A stretch of 64,000 nt of DNA from Bacteroidaceae bacterium (GTDB lineage Bacteria > Bacteroidota > Bacteroidia > Bacteroidales > Bacteroidaceae), in assembly GCA_017517605.1 (NCBI GenBank), contig JAFWYQ010000030.1:1-64000 (forward strand), in the 5' to 3' direction. The translations under genes were made by a program, and so were the position numbers. Of this stretch, positions 1 to 8,226 are shown piece after piece (within the stretch, counting starts at the first letter, position 1; each line of letters opens with the position of its first letter). The notes beneath the pieces are model-generated. The model saw only the letters and a list, made by a program, of their open reading frames with translations, searched no databases and was not told the origin of the DNA.

Positions 1-870
1 GTTAAGCATGGCACATAGGATGAGCATTCCGCCAGCTATGGCAAATAGATAGACATGGTTTACACGGATATGTGCATTATTCTTGTAACTCGCCGTCGCA
101 TGGCGGGCTTCTGTAATGGGTACAATGTTATAATCGTCGCGCGAGAATGCGATTCTTGCGTGCTCCTTCCCATGGTTATCATAGGTGAATAATTTCGTAG
201 TGTCTATGCGCTCGTTTAATGAAACCAGATCAGTGTGTTCCGAAAGTTTCATGAATGTACGGGTGGAAAGAAAAGTGTGAAACCTATCGGGCATACAACT
301 CAAGACGTGAAATGGGAAACTGGTGTGTGAGCCCCATCCCTTGAACACGGCCGTCACTATGCGTCCAGGAGCATCCTTGTCGAATTCTTCGTCTTTCAAT
401 TCCTTTCCCAATGGCGATTCTTCGCCCCACATCATGTGGGCAAACTCTTCGCTGACCGCGACTTCGCGTGTATCATGTAGGAAACTTTGTGACCCTTCGA
501 GAAATTGGATATCAAATATATCCAGAAAAGATGTATCATGTAACTTATACTCTATCGGATATGTAATAGAACCTCCATTGGTGCGATAACCCCTCCTATC
601 TAATTGAACTACACTCACCTGTTCCACCTCGGGAAACTGGGCAAGACTCTCTTCTTTGATATTTTCACTATACACCTCTTGATAAAACATGAGAATATGT
701 ATCCTATCCGCATTCTTATGAAACGCATCATACGTCGTTTCATACTTTATCCACATGCTTGCCAGTGCAAAGCAAGCAAAGCCGATGCCCAAACTGACGA
801 TGCTGACCAATGATTGCAGGCGGTACTTTTCCAATTGTTGCCATGCGAGGCTTAGGTAATGTAGTATCAT
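1..870 (-). CDS. ABC transporter permease, MacB/FtsX type (N-terminal 290 residues, cut by window edge)
   Basis: Reading the minus strand from the ATG at 870 gives 290 codons without a stop, running off the left edge. The protein begins MILHYLSLAWQQLEKYRLQS, followed at about residues 19-37 by a membrane segment, then a long extracytoplasmic stretch typical of the MacB periplasmic core domain. A second membrane segment (LFAIAGGMLILCAML) starts near residue 275, where the FtsX domain begins. Bacteroides encode many such permeases, usually in pairs with an ATPase, for export of peptides or lipoproteins or as antimicrobial-peptide resistance systems; the substrate cannot be inferred. The gene faces away from the ECF sigma operon across a 695-bp gap. 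The C-terminal half and any partner ATPase lie outside the window. Confidence 0.85.
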   Translation of the reverse strand, partial: MILHYLSLAWQQLEKYRLQSLVSIVSLGIGFACFALASMWIKYETTYDAFHKNADRIHILMFYQEVYSENIKEESLAQFPEVEQVSVVQLDRRGYRTNGGSITYPIEYKLHDTSFLDIFDIQFLEGSQSFLHDTREVAVSEEFAHMMWGEESPLGKELKDEEFDKDAPGRIVTAVFKGWGSHTSFPFHVLSCMPDRFHTFLSTRTFMKLSEHTDLVSLNERIDTTKLFTYDNHGKEHARIAFSRDDYNIVPITEARHATASYKNNAHIRVNHVYLFAIAGGMLILCAMLN

Positions 871-1018
871 AATGGTTTAATTAGAAGACCCAACCCCTCC
901 ACAAGGGAGGGGAGTGGATTGTTTGTTGTTGTTAATGATTTATTCTCTTCTCTATTTTTACCGTTATAAATAACTGATAATCAAGATTTGTCAGTACTCC
1001 TTTAATTTTACCTTACAG

Positions 1019-1156
1019 GCACTGTAGTATCTCTTAAGTGGTACTGCAGTACCTGTTAAGAAGTACTGGGGTATCTATTAAAAAGTACTGGAGTATCTGT
1101 TAAGAAGTACTGGAGTATTTCTTAAGAAGTACTGAAGTGTGTATTATGAGGTATTG
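1019..1156. repeat. 22-bp tandem array, 6 full copies plus 6 bp
   Basis: Units start at 1019, 1041, 1063, 1085, 1107 and 1129, each exactly 22 bp, consensus GTACTGnAGTAT followed by CTGTTAAGAA; the second unit contains the perfect palindrome GTACTGCAGTAC. A partial seventh unit ends at 1156. The array lies in the 695-bp gap between the permease and the first DUF4252 gene. The rest of the gap (871-1018 and 1157-1482) is AT-rich with C/G-rich inverted pieces near 890-905 and 1193-1238 (CCCCTCC / GGAGGGG), and shows no gene. Confidence 0.9.
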
Positions 1157-1482
1157 TTTCTACTTTCATCTTTTATGTTTTAGCAGTTGTATTACCCCTC
1201 CACTGCAAGCGGTATCTCTTCCTAAGCGAGGGGAGGGGTGATTTTCCGCTAACAAAGATATTGATACTTGCAAGAACTTTTGTGTTAAAACCCGTTAAAT
1301 CGTTTTTTGGGCCTTAAAATTGTATGATTTTCATACACTTTTTTTGGAGAGGGATGGATTTTTAGCTGTTTTAAGCTCAAAATGGCGTAACTTTGCACGC
1401 AAGCATTCCGTTATTAGGCCGCAGAACACAGACCTATTTTTGGGGAAGAAAGACTGTATCTGTATAAAAAGTGCTATCACAC

Positions 1483-1508
1483 TGTAACAAATCTGTGCGA
1501 CTTACGTC
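1483..1508 (+). promoter_or_regulatory. Putative ECF-sigma-type promoter
   Basis: TGTAAC at 1483-1488 and CGTC at 1505-1508 are separated by 16 bp, matching the general -35/-10 form used by many ECF sigma factors (TGTAAC/TGAAAC with CGTC/CGAC). It sits about 58 bp upstream of the first DUF4252 gene and does not resemble the TAnnTTTG housekeeping promoter seen elsewhere in the window. The simplest reading is autoregulation of the sigma operon by its own sigma factor; that is inference. Confidence 0.45.
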
Positions 1509-1565
1509 TATCAGTATGTAAGCGCCTACAAAAACAGAGTAGAAACCTATTAGTAGAGAAAGGAC

Positions 1566-2018
1566 ATGAAAAGAATCATTTGTATCATAGCCACCCTCGT
1601 GATGATTATGCAAGGAGGTATGGCACAGACGGTAAACGGTCTGTTCCGCCAATTCAAAGACCTACCAGAAGCTGAATACAAAAACCTGGCCCCGCTATTG
1701 ATGGGGGTAATCAAGACTTTTGCCATTGACGAGGAAGACGATGAGGTGATAAAGAGCATCAAATCCATCAAAGTGCTCGACTTGGAAGAGTGTGCACCTG
1801 AAATCAGACGTGAGTATGCCCGAAAAACACGTAATCTGAAACCACGCGGTATGGAAATGCTGATGCAAGTAAAGGAGGATGACGGGACTGTATGCATCTG
1901 GGGCAAGATAAAGAGAGAGAAAGTAAAACAGGTGTTGGTGCTGACTCCCGACAAAATGGTGAGCATAAAAGGCAAATTCGATTTGGAGAAAATCTCCCAA
2001 CTCTTAAACCAGGATTGA
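1566..2018 (+). CDS. DUF4252 domain protein, exported
   Basis: 150-residue protein with a signal peptide (MKRIICIIATLVMIMQGGMAQ), followed by a DUF4252-like body. The family is Bacteroidales-specific, exported and of unknown function; members are often found next to ECF sigma factors. It is similar in layout to the protein at 3055-3528: both have a short helical start, a central 'L..K...I....E.P' stretch, and an 'MQVKEDD'/'MRVKEDD' motif before a beta-rich end that closes with a short amphipathic segment. The stop overlaps the start of the sigma factor (TGATG), so translation of the two is probably coupled. It is the first gene of the sigma operon and a likely output or sensor component. Confidence 0.75.
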   Translation: MKRIICIIATLVMIMQGGMAQTVNGLFRQFKDLPEAEYKNLAPLLMGVIKTFAIDEEDDEVIKSIKSIKVLDLEECAPEIRREYARKTRNLKPRGMEMLMQVKEDDGTVCIWGKIKREKVKQVLVLTPDKMVSIKGKFDLEKISQLLNQD

Positions 2019-2530
2019 TGAATACCGAGGAATTCAAACAAAGGTTTCTGCCATTGCATGGCCTGCTTTATCGAACGGCCTTCCGCATGATGGGCAATGC
2101 CATGGATGCGGAGGATATGGTACAAGAGGCCTACTTGAAGTTGTGGGAACGGCGCGACAAGCTGAGGCAGGTGTCCCATGTGGAGGCCTACTGCACGAGC
2201 CTTCTTAGAAACCTCTGTGTGGATGCCTTCAGAAAACGCCACTTCGACGAGGAAGAGCGCCCTCCGGAAGAAATCCCGCTGACGGATGATGACAATGCAG
2301 CAACAGCCATTGAAAGAGAGGATGAAGCAAACCAGCTGATAAACCTCATCGGACAATTACCCGAGGGACAACGTGCCGTCATGATGCTTCACGACATTGA
2401 AGGATACTCGTACGGGGAGATAAAGGATGCCACAGGCTTCAGCCTTGTCAACATACGGGTGTTGCTGAGCAGAGCCAGAAAGAAAGTACGCGAAAACTTT
2501 GAAAAGATTATAAACTATGTACAAGGATAG
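2018..2530 (+). CDS. RNA polymerase sigma factor, ECF subfamily
   Basis: 170 residues, starting at the ATG that overlaps the upstream stop; an in-frame upstream extension to 1892 would lie inside the DUF4252 gene and is not family-like. Sigma region 2 covers about residues 8-75 (AFRMMGNAMDAEDMVQEAYL, the usual 'DAEDLVQETFL' core-binding helix). Region 4 covers about 110-160 (LPEGQRAVMMLHDIEGYSY, then the DNA-binding helix LVNIRVLLSRARKKVRE). Region 3 is absent, as in ECF factors. It should direct RNA polymerase to a small regulon, most plausibly its own operon through the promoter at 1483. The downstream membrane protein, overlapping by 14 bp, is the likely anti-sigma factor. Confidence 0.92.
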   Translation: MNTEEFKQRFLPLHGLLYRTAFRMMGNAMDAEDMVQEAYLKLWERRDKLRQVSHVEAYCTSLLRNLCVDAFRKRHFDEEERPPEEIPLTDDDNAATAIEREDEANQLINLIGQLPEGQRAVMMLHDIEGYSYGEIKDATGFSLVNIRVLLSRARKKVRENFEKIINYVQG

Positions 2531-3047
2531 AATCAACGAATTACGGAACCGCTTTTTCGAGGGAACCACTACACGGGAGGAAGAGAAAGAACTGATGAAC
2601 TACTTCGTCCATGAAGAAGAGGTACCCAAGGAATGGATGCAAGAGCAACAATTCTTCCGCCAACTGGCCATGGCACACGATACGAATCCTCCAGTGCCAG
2701 CAGGACTGAAAGAACGATTAAGCCAAAAGATTGATGCCTGGGCTGAATCGGAGAAGAGGGTCTCCCCTACCCTGAATCCCACAAGGAGGCATCGCCGATG
2801 GTGGATTGCCGGAATAGCAGCCAGCCTGTTACTGGCGGGAAGCATAGGGATGAAACTTATTCAAACAACCGAAGTGAAGGATACCCATGCTGAACTTACC
2901 CCTGAAATGGCACTGATTGAGACTGAACGGGCGCTACTGCTGCTATCCTCTACATTAAACAAAGGGATGGAGCAGATGTACATAGCCCAACAGACAACCC
3001 AAAAAGTACAAGAGAACATCAACAAAGCGTTAAATCAAATAAACTAA
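2517..3047 (+). CDS. Probable anti-sigma factor (single-pass membrane protein)
   Basis: 176 residues. The N-terminal 90 residues are hydrophilic and acidic (RNRFFEGTTTREEEKELMNY), a pattern seen in Bacteroidetes sigma-operon proteins that bind sigma in the cytoplasm. A basic patch RRHRRWW leads into one membrane segment at about residues 93-112 (IAGIAASLLLAGSIGMKLI). The remaining ~60 residues would be periplasmic and form a helical, coiled-coil-like segment ending KVQENINKALNQIN. There is no zinc-binding HxxxCxxC motif. The 14-bp overlap with the sigma gene and topology support the anti-sigma role; no named family was recognised with certainty. Confidence 0.65.
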   Translation: MYKDRINELRNRFFEGTTTREEEKELMNYFVHEEEVPKEWMQEQQFFRQLAMAHDTNPPVPAGLKERLSQKIDAWAESEKRVSPTLNPTRRHRRWWIAGIAASLLLAGSIGMKLIQTTEVKDTHAELTPEMALIETERALLLLSSTLNKGMEQMYIAQQTTQKVQENINKALNQIN

Positions 3048-3054
3048 AAAAACT

Positions 3055-3528
3055 ATGAAACGAACCATTATAGCCCTTATCACCCTGCTCATGCTGAGCT
3101 TACCTACTGCCATACAGGCAAAGACTTTCGACTTTGACAAAATTACAGAGATGGAAGGGGTCACTTCGGTGCACATTTCCAAAGCCATGTTCAAATTGAT
3201 TTCAGGCATGGGCATACAATCCGATGACATCGACCTGCAAAGTGTTCTGCCCAAGTTGGAAAGTCTGCACATCATCACGTGCGAAAAACCCGAAGTGATT
3301 GCAGTCCTTAAAAAAGAGGCTGAAATATTTTCCACTAAAGACGGGTACGAAGAACTGATGCGCGTAAAGGAAGATGACTCACATACCATCATCCTGCATA
3401 AACCACACAAGGACAAGCCCAACGAATATGTGCTTGTACATGCCGAAAAAGACCATGAATTCACCCTCATCCTAATGAAAGGAAACCTGACCTTAGAGGA
3501 AATACAACAGATGATAGAACAGGAATAA
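3055..3528 (+). CDS. DUF4252 domain protein, exported (second copy)
   Basis: 157 residues with a signal peptide ending at about AIQA (residue 22). Paralogous to the gene at 1566, sharing the DUF4252 body and the MRVKEDD motif. Starts 7 bp after the anti-sigma gene, so it completes a four-gene operon in which two DUF4252 proteins bracket the sigma/anti-sigma pair. Function unknown; a cell-envelope signal output is a guess. Its last 43 bp (3487-3529, encoding LTLEEIQQMIEQE and the stop) recur almost unchanged at 13388-13430, on the far side of the Hdr/sulfonolipid operon. Confidence 0.75.
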   Translation: MKRTIIALITLLMLSLPTAIQAKTFDFDKITEMEGVTSVHISKAMFKLISGMGIQSDDIDLQSVLPKLESLHIITCEKPEVIAVLKKEAEIFSTKDGYEELMRVKEDDSHTIILHKPHKDKPNEYVLVHAEKDHEFTLILMKGNLTLEEIQQMIEQE

Positions 3529-3529
3529 G
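3487..3529 (+). repeat. 43-bp direct repeat, left copy
   Basis: Overlaps the 3' end of the second DUF4252 gene. It matches 13388-13430 at 41 of 43 positions, same orientation, 9,901 bp apart. The pair brackets the whole minus-strand operon at 3743-13165, so these may be the edges of an insertion or a duplicated gene end. Confidence 0.85.
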
Positions 3530-3550
3530 GAGAAAAAGGGGGATTCTATT

Positions 3551-3608
3551 TGAAAGACTATCTGAAGCGAGGTATGTTGGTTGACATACCCCGCTTCAGA
3601 TAGTCTTC
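3551..3608 (+). terminator. Long hairpin terminator after the sigma operon
   Basis: AAGACTATCTGAAGCG...GGTATG pairs with CATACC...CGCTTCAGATAGTCTT across an 8-base loop (TTGGTTGA), giving a stem of about 22 bp with one or two bulges, followed by a T/A-rich tail (TCATTATTT). It can serve the sigma operon; the minus-strand operon also ends close by. Confidence 0.75.
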
Positions 3609-3640
3609 ATTATTTAAGGAAGGGAGGCAAAAATATGTCT

Positions 3641-3707
3641 AATCCAAAAAATCATATATAATTTTCGGATTATAATCCAAAAAGTTATATATATTTTTTG
3701 GATTACA
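3641..3707. repeat. Two AT-rich palindromes in tandem
   Basis: Two imperfect palindromes of about 31 bp, each running AATCCAAAAA...GGATT with a TATATA core, repeat at a 33-bp interval (AATCC at 3641 and 3674). They lie just downstream of the stop of the cysteate synthase gene and could act as a transcription end or RNA stabiliser. Confidence 0.7.
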
Positions 3708-3742
3708 GTGGAAATGGCGCACGAAATAGGGCCTTACAGGAA

Positions 3743-5029
3743 TTAAAACAGCTTATTTACGGCATCAAGAATATCCTCGGTAGGAAGAGCCGGATCAAGG
3801 ACGATATGAGGTTGGGCATAAAAGACCTCTTGCCTTGATTTTGCAAGTTCCTCGCCTCCACCTGTAATGTTCAACATGATGGTTTCATCATTTCGCACAG
3901 CACCTTCCTTGACCGCCATTGCAAGTGATGCAACTGCAACAGCCGGAGCATCGTGAATGTCAATGCCTTCAAGTTCTGCAAATCTTTGCTTCCAGAATCT
4001 CAGTTCATCGTTTGAAACCTTGTACATATCTCCCCCCGCATCCTGCATTGCATCGAAAAGTCCACCCGCCAATGAGTATGGAGGTTTTCTATTTGAGAGT
4101 ACCTTCGCATCAATTTCGGCAGCTGCGCTACGCGCTTTGTCCGGCTCCATTTCAATCAACTGGCGTGAATGTTGTTTCCAAGAATCAAACATCACAGTGA
4201 ACGGTGCATTCTGTGAAGGATATAAACGCATCTTATGTTGCCCCCATCTGCCGTCTTCGATAAGTCTGAGATTATTTTCCCATACGGCAATAGTACCCGT
4301 GCCGCTACCGATAGCCTGGAAATATGCATCAGGGATTCTTCCTATAACTTCGACTGCAGAGAGAAGCGTTGTTCCCATCCCGTCACGTCGGGCAATATTC
4401 TTTGCGCCCCCCTCGGTCATAAATGCAGAATCCGTACAGACCTTGTCTGCAAGGGCGATTGCGTCATAATAGTCGGAGCCTTTAGGGGATGCAATTATCT
4501 TGACGCAATCATTCAGTGGTTCATTAAACCATAATGCGCTGATATTATCTTCAGGGATTGATACCAGCAAAGGAATGTTGTTTTCTGAACACACTTTGGC
4601 GAAAGCCCTTGCCGTATTACCGGCAGATGCAACAACAAGGACTTTCTTATTCGCTTCACACAGTCTTCCACAGACAGAATATGCCTCGGTTTCCTTAAAC
4701 GAGCAAGTGACCATTTTTGCCCCTATTTCAGGCCACCAACCCGAGAATGTAATATAGAGGTTTTCCAAGCCGAGTTCGGCAGCCAATTTAACGCTTTTAT
4801 AGGTCACGGGGATTCCTGAGCCCTTTAAGGTCCTGTTAACAGGAAGCCAGTTGGCATATCTGTAAAAGCCGTCCAAATCTTCTCTTGGAATATACTGGCC
4901 GTTTTCATATTTGGCCCTGATAAGGCTCGGGCGCTCGCACTGGGGATCAACGAGGCTCCATCCGGTTTCTTCGAACACATGTCCGTCTGCACAGCAGACG
5001 AGTGAATACTTTGTCGGGGTAAAGTCCAT
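3743..5029 (-). CDS. Cysteate synthase-like PLP enzyme (threonine synthase fold)
   Basis: 428 residues. Members of this branch of the threonine synthase family make L-cysteate from O-phosphoserine and sulfite, first described for coenzyme M synthesis in Methanosarcina and also used for sulfonolipid synthesis in Bacteroidetes. Visible features: an N-terminal cysteine/histidine segment (VCCADGH), the 'FSGWWPEIGA' stretch, the PLP lysine in TCSFKETEAY (K112), the phosphate loop SAGNTARAF, and the glycine-rich ITGGGEEL near the C-terminus. True threonine synthase is shorter in the 'SFKDR' loop and lacks the 'WPE.GA' context. It is the last gene of a nine-gene operon (4 bp after the membrane Hdr gene) that also has an acyl-condensing enzyme and a ketoreductase, which supports cysteate as the product. 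Substrate is inferred; confidence in the family is high. Confidence 0.82.
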   Translation of the reverse strand: MDFTPTKYSLVCCADGHVFEETGWSLVDPQCERPSLIRAKYENGQYIPREDLDGFYRYANWLPVNRTLKGSGIPVTYKSVKLAAELGLENLYITFSGWWPEIGAKMVTCSFKETEAYSVCGRLCEANKKVLVVASAGNTARAFAKVCSENNIPLLVSIPEDNISALWFNEPLNDCVKIIASPKGSDYYDAIALADKVCTDSAFMTEGGAKNIARRDGMGTTLLSAVEVIGRIPDAYFQAIGSGTGTIAVWENNLRLIEDGRWGQHKMRLYPSQNAPFTVMFDSWKQHSRQLIEMEPDKARSAAAEIDAKVLSNRKPPYSLAGGLFDAMQDAGGDMYKVSNDELRFWKQRFAELEGIDIHDAPAVAVASLAMAVKEGAVRNDETIMLNITGGGEELAKSRQEVFYAQPHIVLDPALPTEDILDAVNKLF

Positions 5030-5033
5030 AGTA

Positions 5034-6857
5034 CTACGATTTTATATTTTCCGTTTCTACTGATGCCTGTGCCGCAATCTCTGCAATGTCAAGTACAGGA
5101 ACAGTTGCGTATCTATTGAATGTACTCTTACATAGCGGGCAGGCTGTCACTATCGCATCAGGAGATTCCATAATGAGGTTGCCAAGAGCGCTCTCGGCAA
5201 GTTTTTTCCTATGTTGGTCGCCAAGGCTCAAACTGCCAAGACTGCCGCCACAACAGATACTCTCCTTATGATGCTTTTTCCCTTCCACAAGGTCGCCCAC
5301 CGCTGCCACGACATTGCGTGGCTCATCATATATTCCGCAACCACGACCAAGTTCACAAGGGTCGTGGTATGCATATTTCAATCCGGTACTTGAAACATTC
5401 AACTTATGTTCCGAAATCAGCCGGTTGATGTATTCTGTATGATGCAGAATTTCAATACCTTCAAGTTTATAATCATTCTTAAAGATACGATAACATATCG
5501 GACAGCTCAAAAGGAGTACTGAAGCACCGGACGACGCAATGATATTGGTATTCTTTTCCATCATCTGTTGTGCGGCATCTTTCCTGCCTGCCATCATCAT
5601 AGGTCTTCCACAACATATTCCTCCCTCTTCATCCATAATTGAAAAATCTTCTCCTACTTTGTTGAGAATAGACAACAACGATTTCTTGATTGAGGGAGTC
5701 AGATGTGTCATACATCCTGCAAAATATAATACACGTCGACCTTCCTGCTTGACAAATTCCCTTTCGTCAATCATTGAATAGTCAGGAGATATTCCATATT
5801 TCCTTGCAGAACGTTGTACAATCCTGATTTTGTCGCCCTCAACCCCTACAGGACATACCGCAGAACATTTACCACAGAGGAGACATTTATCGCTGATTCT
5901 TTCAATGCGTTTCTGGCTGTTCCGCTTTATTTGACGATTCAGATAAACAGTGGTATTCTTAACATTCACAGGTATCACACTCATTGGGCAAGCATCAATG
6001 CATACGCCACATCCAGGGCAGGAATGAACCGCCAACCGCGTAATGCCTTTACGTGCGTGTCTTATGGGAATGCCTGCATTACGCATTGGAATCAGCAGGA
6101 TCTCCGCAGGAATGTGCATATATCGACTGAATGGAAGAATACACATAAAAACACCCAATGCAATAGAATATGCCCACCAAACAGGAAGCGCATTCGTGGG
6201 TTCACTGTAAAACAGATGCAGCAGATTGTTCAAGGATTTTGTAAGAAACGCCCCTCCACTGATATCCGCGGTGAAGCCCTCTGCAAGAAGTCTCAACGGG
6301 AATATACACCATAAGGCATACAAACCCACAAGGTCTGTAAGACTACTTCTTGTTGTCCTCCGCATTCCGAAGATGCGGGAGTGTATTCTCTTGATGAAGG
6401 CAAGTATGATTCCGCTGAGTACGACAAGCAGGAAAAAGTCCATAAGAAAGAAAAAGAACGAACCTTTCATCGTGCTATCGGACACTGCAACAAAATACCG
6501 GAAGAAAATAGGATACCAAATGCGGTGAATCCTCTCGGGGGTGTACAGGAATACCTCTATATGTCCTATGACAATAAGCATAAACCAACCGAAAGCGATG
6601 CTTGAATGCATATATCCAAGCAATTTATTGCGTTTCCATAACTTTACATGAAAAAGGCAGTCGCAGAACCAATCCTTGATATTCTTTGCCATTATTTTAG
6701 GATTGAATAATGACAGGACTAACACCTTTCTGTCTTGAGGCGTAAGTTCAAAAATGACCCTTATCGCTCCAATTACACAACAACACAGGACAAATATCAT
6801 TCCAACCACAAATGGAATGATAAAGTAATTAAAACCAGAAGGATACAAATCTCTCAT
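5034..6857 (-). CDS. Membrane HdrE-HdrD fusion (cytochrome b-like / Fe-S, DsrMK-like)
   Basis: 607 residues. About 250 N-terminal residues hold five or six membrane segments like NarI/HdrE/DsrM haem-b subunits. Then come two [4Fe-4S] motifs, CPGCGVCIDACP and CLLCGKCSAVCP (about residues 285-350), and two intact CCG domains that in HdrD/DsrK bind non-cubane [4Fe-4S] clusters: GC..CCGRP..CPIC (about 395-480) and DPCELGRGC..CCGGS..CPLC (about 510-585). Such subunits pass electrons between the quinone pool and a thiol/disulfide. The start overlaps the stop of the small ferredoxin gene by 4 bp. The complex has no soluble hydrogenase or formate dehydrogenase partner here, so menaquinone is the probable membrane partner. 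The fusion of both modules in one chain is worth noting. Confidence 0.85.
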   Translation of the reverse strand: MRDLYPSGFNYFIIPFVVGMIFVLCCCVIGAIRVIFELTPQDRKVLVLSLFNPKIMAKNIKDWFCDCLFHVKLWKRNKLLGYMHSSIAFGWFMLIVIGHIEVFLYTPERIHRIWYPIFFRYFVAVSDSTMKGSFFFFLMDFFLLVVLSGIILAFIKRIHSRIFGMRRTTRSSLTDLVGLYALWCIFPLRLLAEGFTADISGGAFLTKSLNNLLHLFYSEPTNALPVWWAYSIALGVFMCILPFSRYMHIPAEILLIPMRNAGIPIRHARKGITRLAVHSCPGCGVCIDACPMSVIPVNVKNTTVYLNRQIKRNSQKRIERISDKCLLCGKCSAVCPVGVEGDKIRIVQRSARKYGISPDYSMIDEREFVKQEGRRVLYFAGCMTHLTPSIKKSLLSILNKVGEDFSIMDEEGGICCGRPMMMAGRKDAAQQMMEKNTNIIASSGASVLLLSCPICYRIFKNDYKLEGIEILHHTEYINRLISEHKLNVSSTGLKYAYHDPCELGRGCGIYDEPRNVVAAVGDLVEGKKHHKESICCGGSLGSLSLGDQHRKKLAESALGNLIMESPDAIVTACPLCKSTFNRYATVPVLDIAEIAAQASVETENIKS

Positions 6858-7195
6858 TTCTTACCCTCCTCTTTTTTATACAACCGACAGATTGTCAATA
6901 TCACACGTCTTGTATTTATCCCTCTTGGACAGACCATTGTGCACTTTCCACAAAGCATACAACCTGAAATCATTTCTACGGATTGTTCAATCTTGCCCCT
7001 CTGTAGATTGAGTATGACTTTCCTTACACTCATTCCGCTGAGACTTGATGCCGTACAAGTGGCACTGCATGAGCCACAGGCCATACAGCGCAACGCATCG
7101 GGTTCGATACGACAAAGCTCATCGAACAATTTTCTATCCACCGTATCCAGATTGATAGCAGAACTGGGAGAAAGTCTGAAACCGAATCCGTCCAT
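6854..7195 (-). CDS. HdrC-like ferredoxin, two [4Fe-4S] clusters
   Basis: 113 residues with two cluster motifs, CMACGSCSATCTASS (residues ~37-51, the last Cys spaced as CxxCxxCxxxC) and CMLCGKCTMVCPRG (~79-92). This is the small HdrC/QmoC-N type electron carrier. It lies between the flavoprotein HdrA-like gene (2 bp away) and the membrane HdrE-HdrD gene (4-bp overlap), the position expected for a wire between flavin and membrane subunit. It is the second HdrC-like protein of the operon; the other (9300-9998) is larger and sits beside HdrB. Confidence 0.85.
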   Translation of the reverse strand: MDGFGFRLSPSSAINLDTVDRKLFDELCRIEPDALRCMACGSCSATCTASSLSGMSVRKVILNLQRGKIEQSVEMISGCMLCGKCTMVCPRGINTRRVILTICRLYKKEEGKK

Positions 7196-7197
7196 AT

Positions 7198-8214
7198 CTA
7201 AATTCCTTTAATCTGAAGGTGCATCTCAAGGGCTACAGAACGAGCCTCAGCAAGTGTTTCAGGCACAGTTTTGGGACCTGTACAAGCACCGGCATAATAA
7301 ATACCCTTCTTCGGAGAAGAGGTAATATGTTTTATATTGTCTTTGCTCTTGAGGAAGTTGTCTGAATCAGCTGGAAGTGAAATCATAGATGCCATTTTTG
7401 CACTATCAGGGTTGCAGAGCATTCCCGCCATAAGTACAAGAAGGTCCAAAGTCACCTTTATAGGCTTACCGGCAAGTGTATCCTCCGCCTTGACGATAAC
7501 CTTGCCATCAATGTTTTCACTCACCTCGGAAACTCTTCCTCTGATAAAATGGATGCCGTGGTCGCGCTGAGCCTTGGTATAGAAATCCTCAAACTTCTTT
7601 CCAAACAGCCGCAAATCCATATAGAAGCAGTATATCTGAGCATTAGGATACATCTCCTTAAGTTCGATTGCCTGCTTGATAGCGGTAATACAACATACTT
7701 TTGAGCACTGGCCATTACCGGCCTTTTCATCACGCGAACCTACACAGTGGACAAATCCGACAGCGTTCATAGCAGAACTATCAATCCGTTCATCTCCATT
7801 ACCATTAAACCACATTTCAAGATCTGAATTGGTGACAACATGATTATAGATTCCGTATCCGTATTCTTCCTTTCTGGACGCATCGAATAATCCAAATCCC
7901 GTAGCCATAAGGATATACTTGGTGCTGATTGTTACACCATTTGAGAGTATTATGTTGTAATTATCCTTTAGACGATTTATCCGTGAAACCTCGGTATTGA
8001 GGAATATATTTGCATCTTTGCAAGCCTCTGTCAATCGACCAACAAGTTCATTTGCAGAAGTGAGATCGGGAAAAAGTCTGTTCCAACGTGCCACATGACC
8101 GCCAAGTCTATCACTTTTCTCGATTATGATAGGCGTATATCCAAGTTTGAGTAATTGGGCAGCTGTTTCCATTCCAGCAATTCCACCCCCTATGATTACA
8201 ATTATCTCCTTCAT
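7198..8214 (-). CDS. HdrA-like FAD oxidoreductase
   Basis: 338 residues. The N-terminal Rossmann motif IIGGGIAGMETA (residues 6-17) and the following 'EKSDRLGGHVARW' stretch bind FAD. The family signature VGSRDEK...CSKVCC..AIKQA (about residues 160-185) gives conserved cysteines near the flavin. It ends with the usual GACTGPKTVPETLAEARSVA segment. It lacks the extra ferredoxin domains of methanogen HdrA, so it matches the short form seen in Qmo and sulfur-oxidising sHdr complexes. Located 12 bp after HdrB and 2 bp before the small ferredoxin. Expected role: central electron hub of the complex. Electron bifurcation cannot be claimed from sequence. Confidence 0.87.
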   Translation of the reverse strand: MKEIIVIIGGGIAGMETAAQLLKLGYTPIIIEKSDRLGGHVARWNRLFPDLTSANELVGRLTEACKDANIFLNTEVSRINRLKDNYNIILSNGVTISTKYILMATGFGLFDASRKEEYGYGIYNHVVTNSDLEMWFNGNGDERIDSSAMNAVGFVHCVGSRDEKAGNGQCSKVCCITAIKQAIELKEMYPNAQIYCFYMDLRLFGKKFEDFYTKAQRDHGIHFIRGRVSEVSENIDGKVIVKAEDTLAGKPIKVTLDLLVLMAGMLCNPDSAKMASMISLPADSDNFLKSKDNIKHITSSPKKGIYYAGACTGPKTVPETLAEARSVALEMHLQIKGI

Positions 8215-8226
8215 TTTCCGATAATT

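Noticed and set aside
1..870. Plus-strand frames at 323-589 and 604-813 as small genes
   Set aside because: They lie opposite the continuous permease frame, lack family features and are shadows of it.
3551..3608. Attachment site or mobile-element end
   Set aside because: The long hairpin has a T-rich tail and lies directly after a stop codon; a terminator explains it. The possible edge of the insert is the 43-bp repeat, not this hairpin.
3743..5029. Threonine synthase
   Set aside because: The PLP lysine motif is TCSFKETEA and the 'GWWPEIGA' stretch precedes it, as in cysteate synthase; no homoserine or threonine genes are near.
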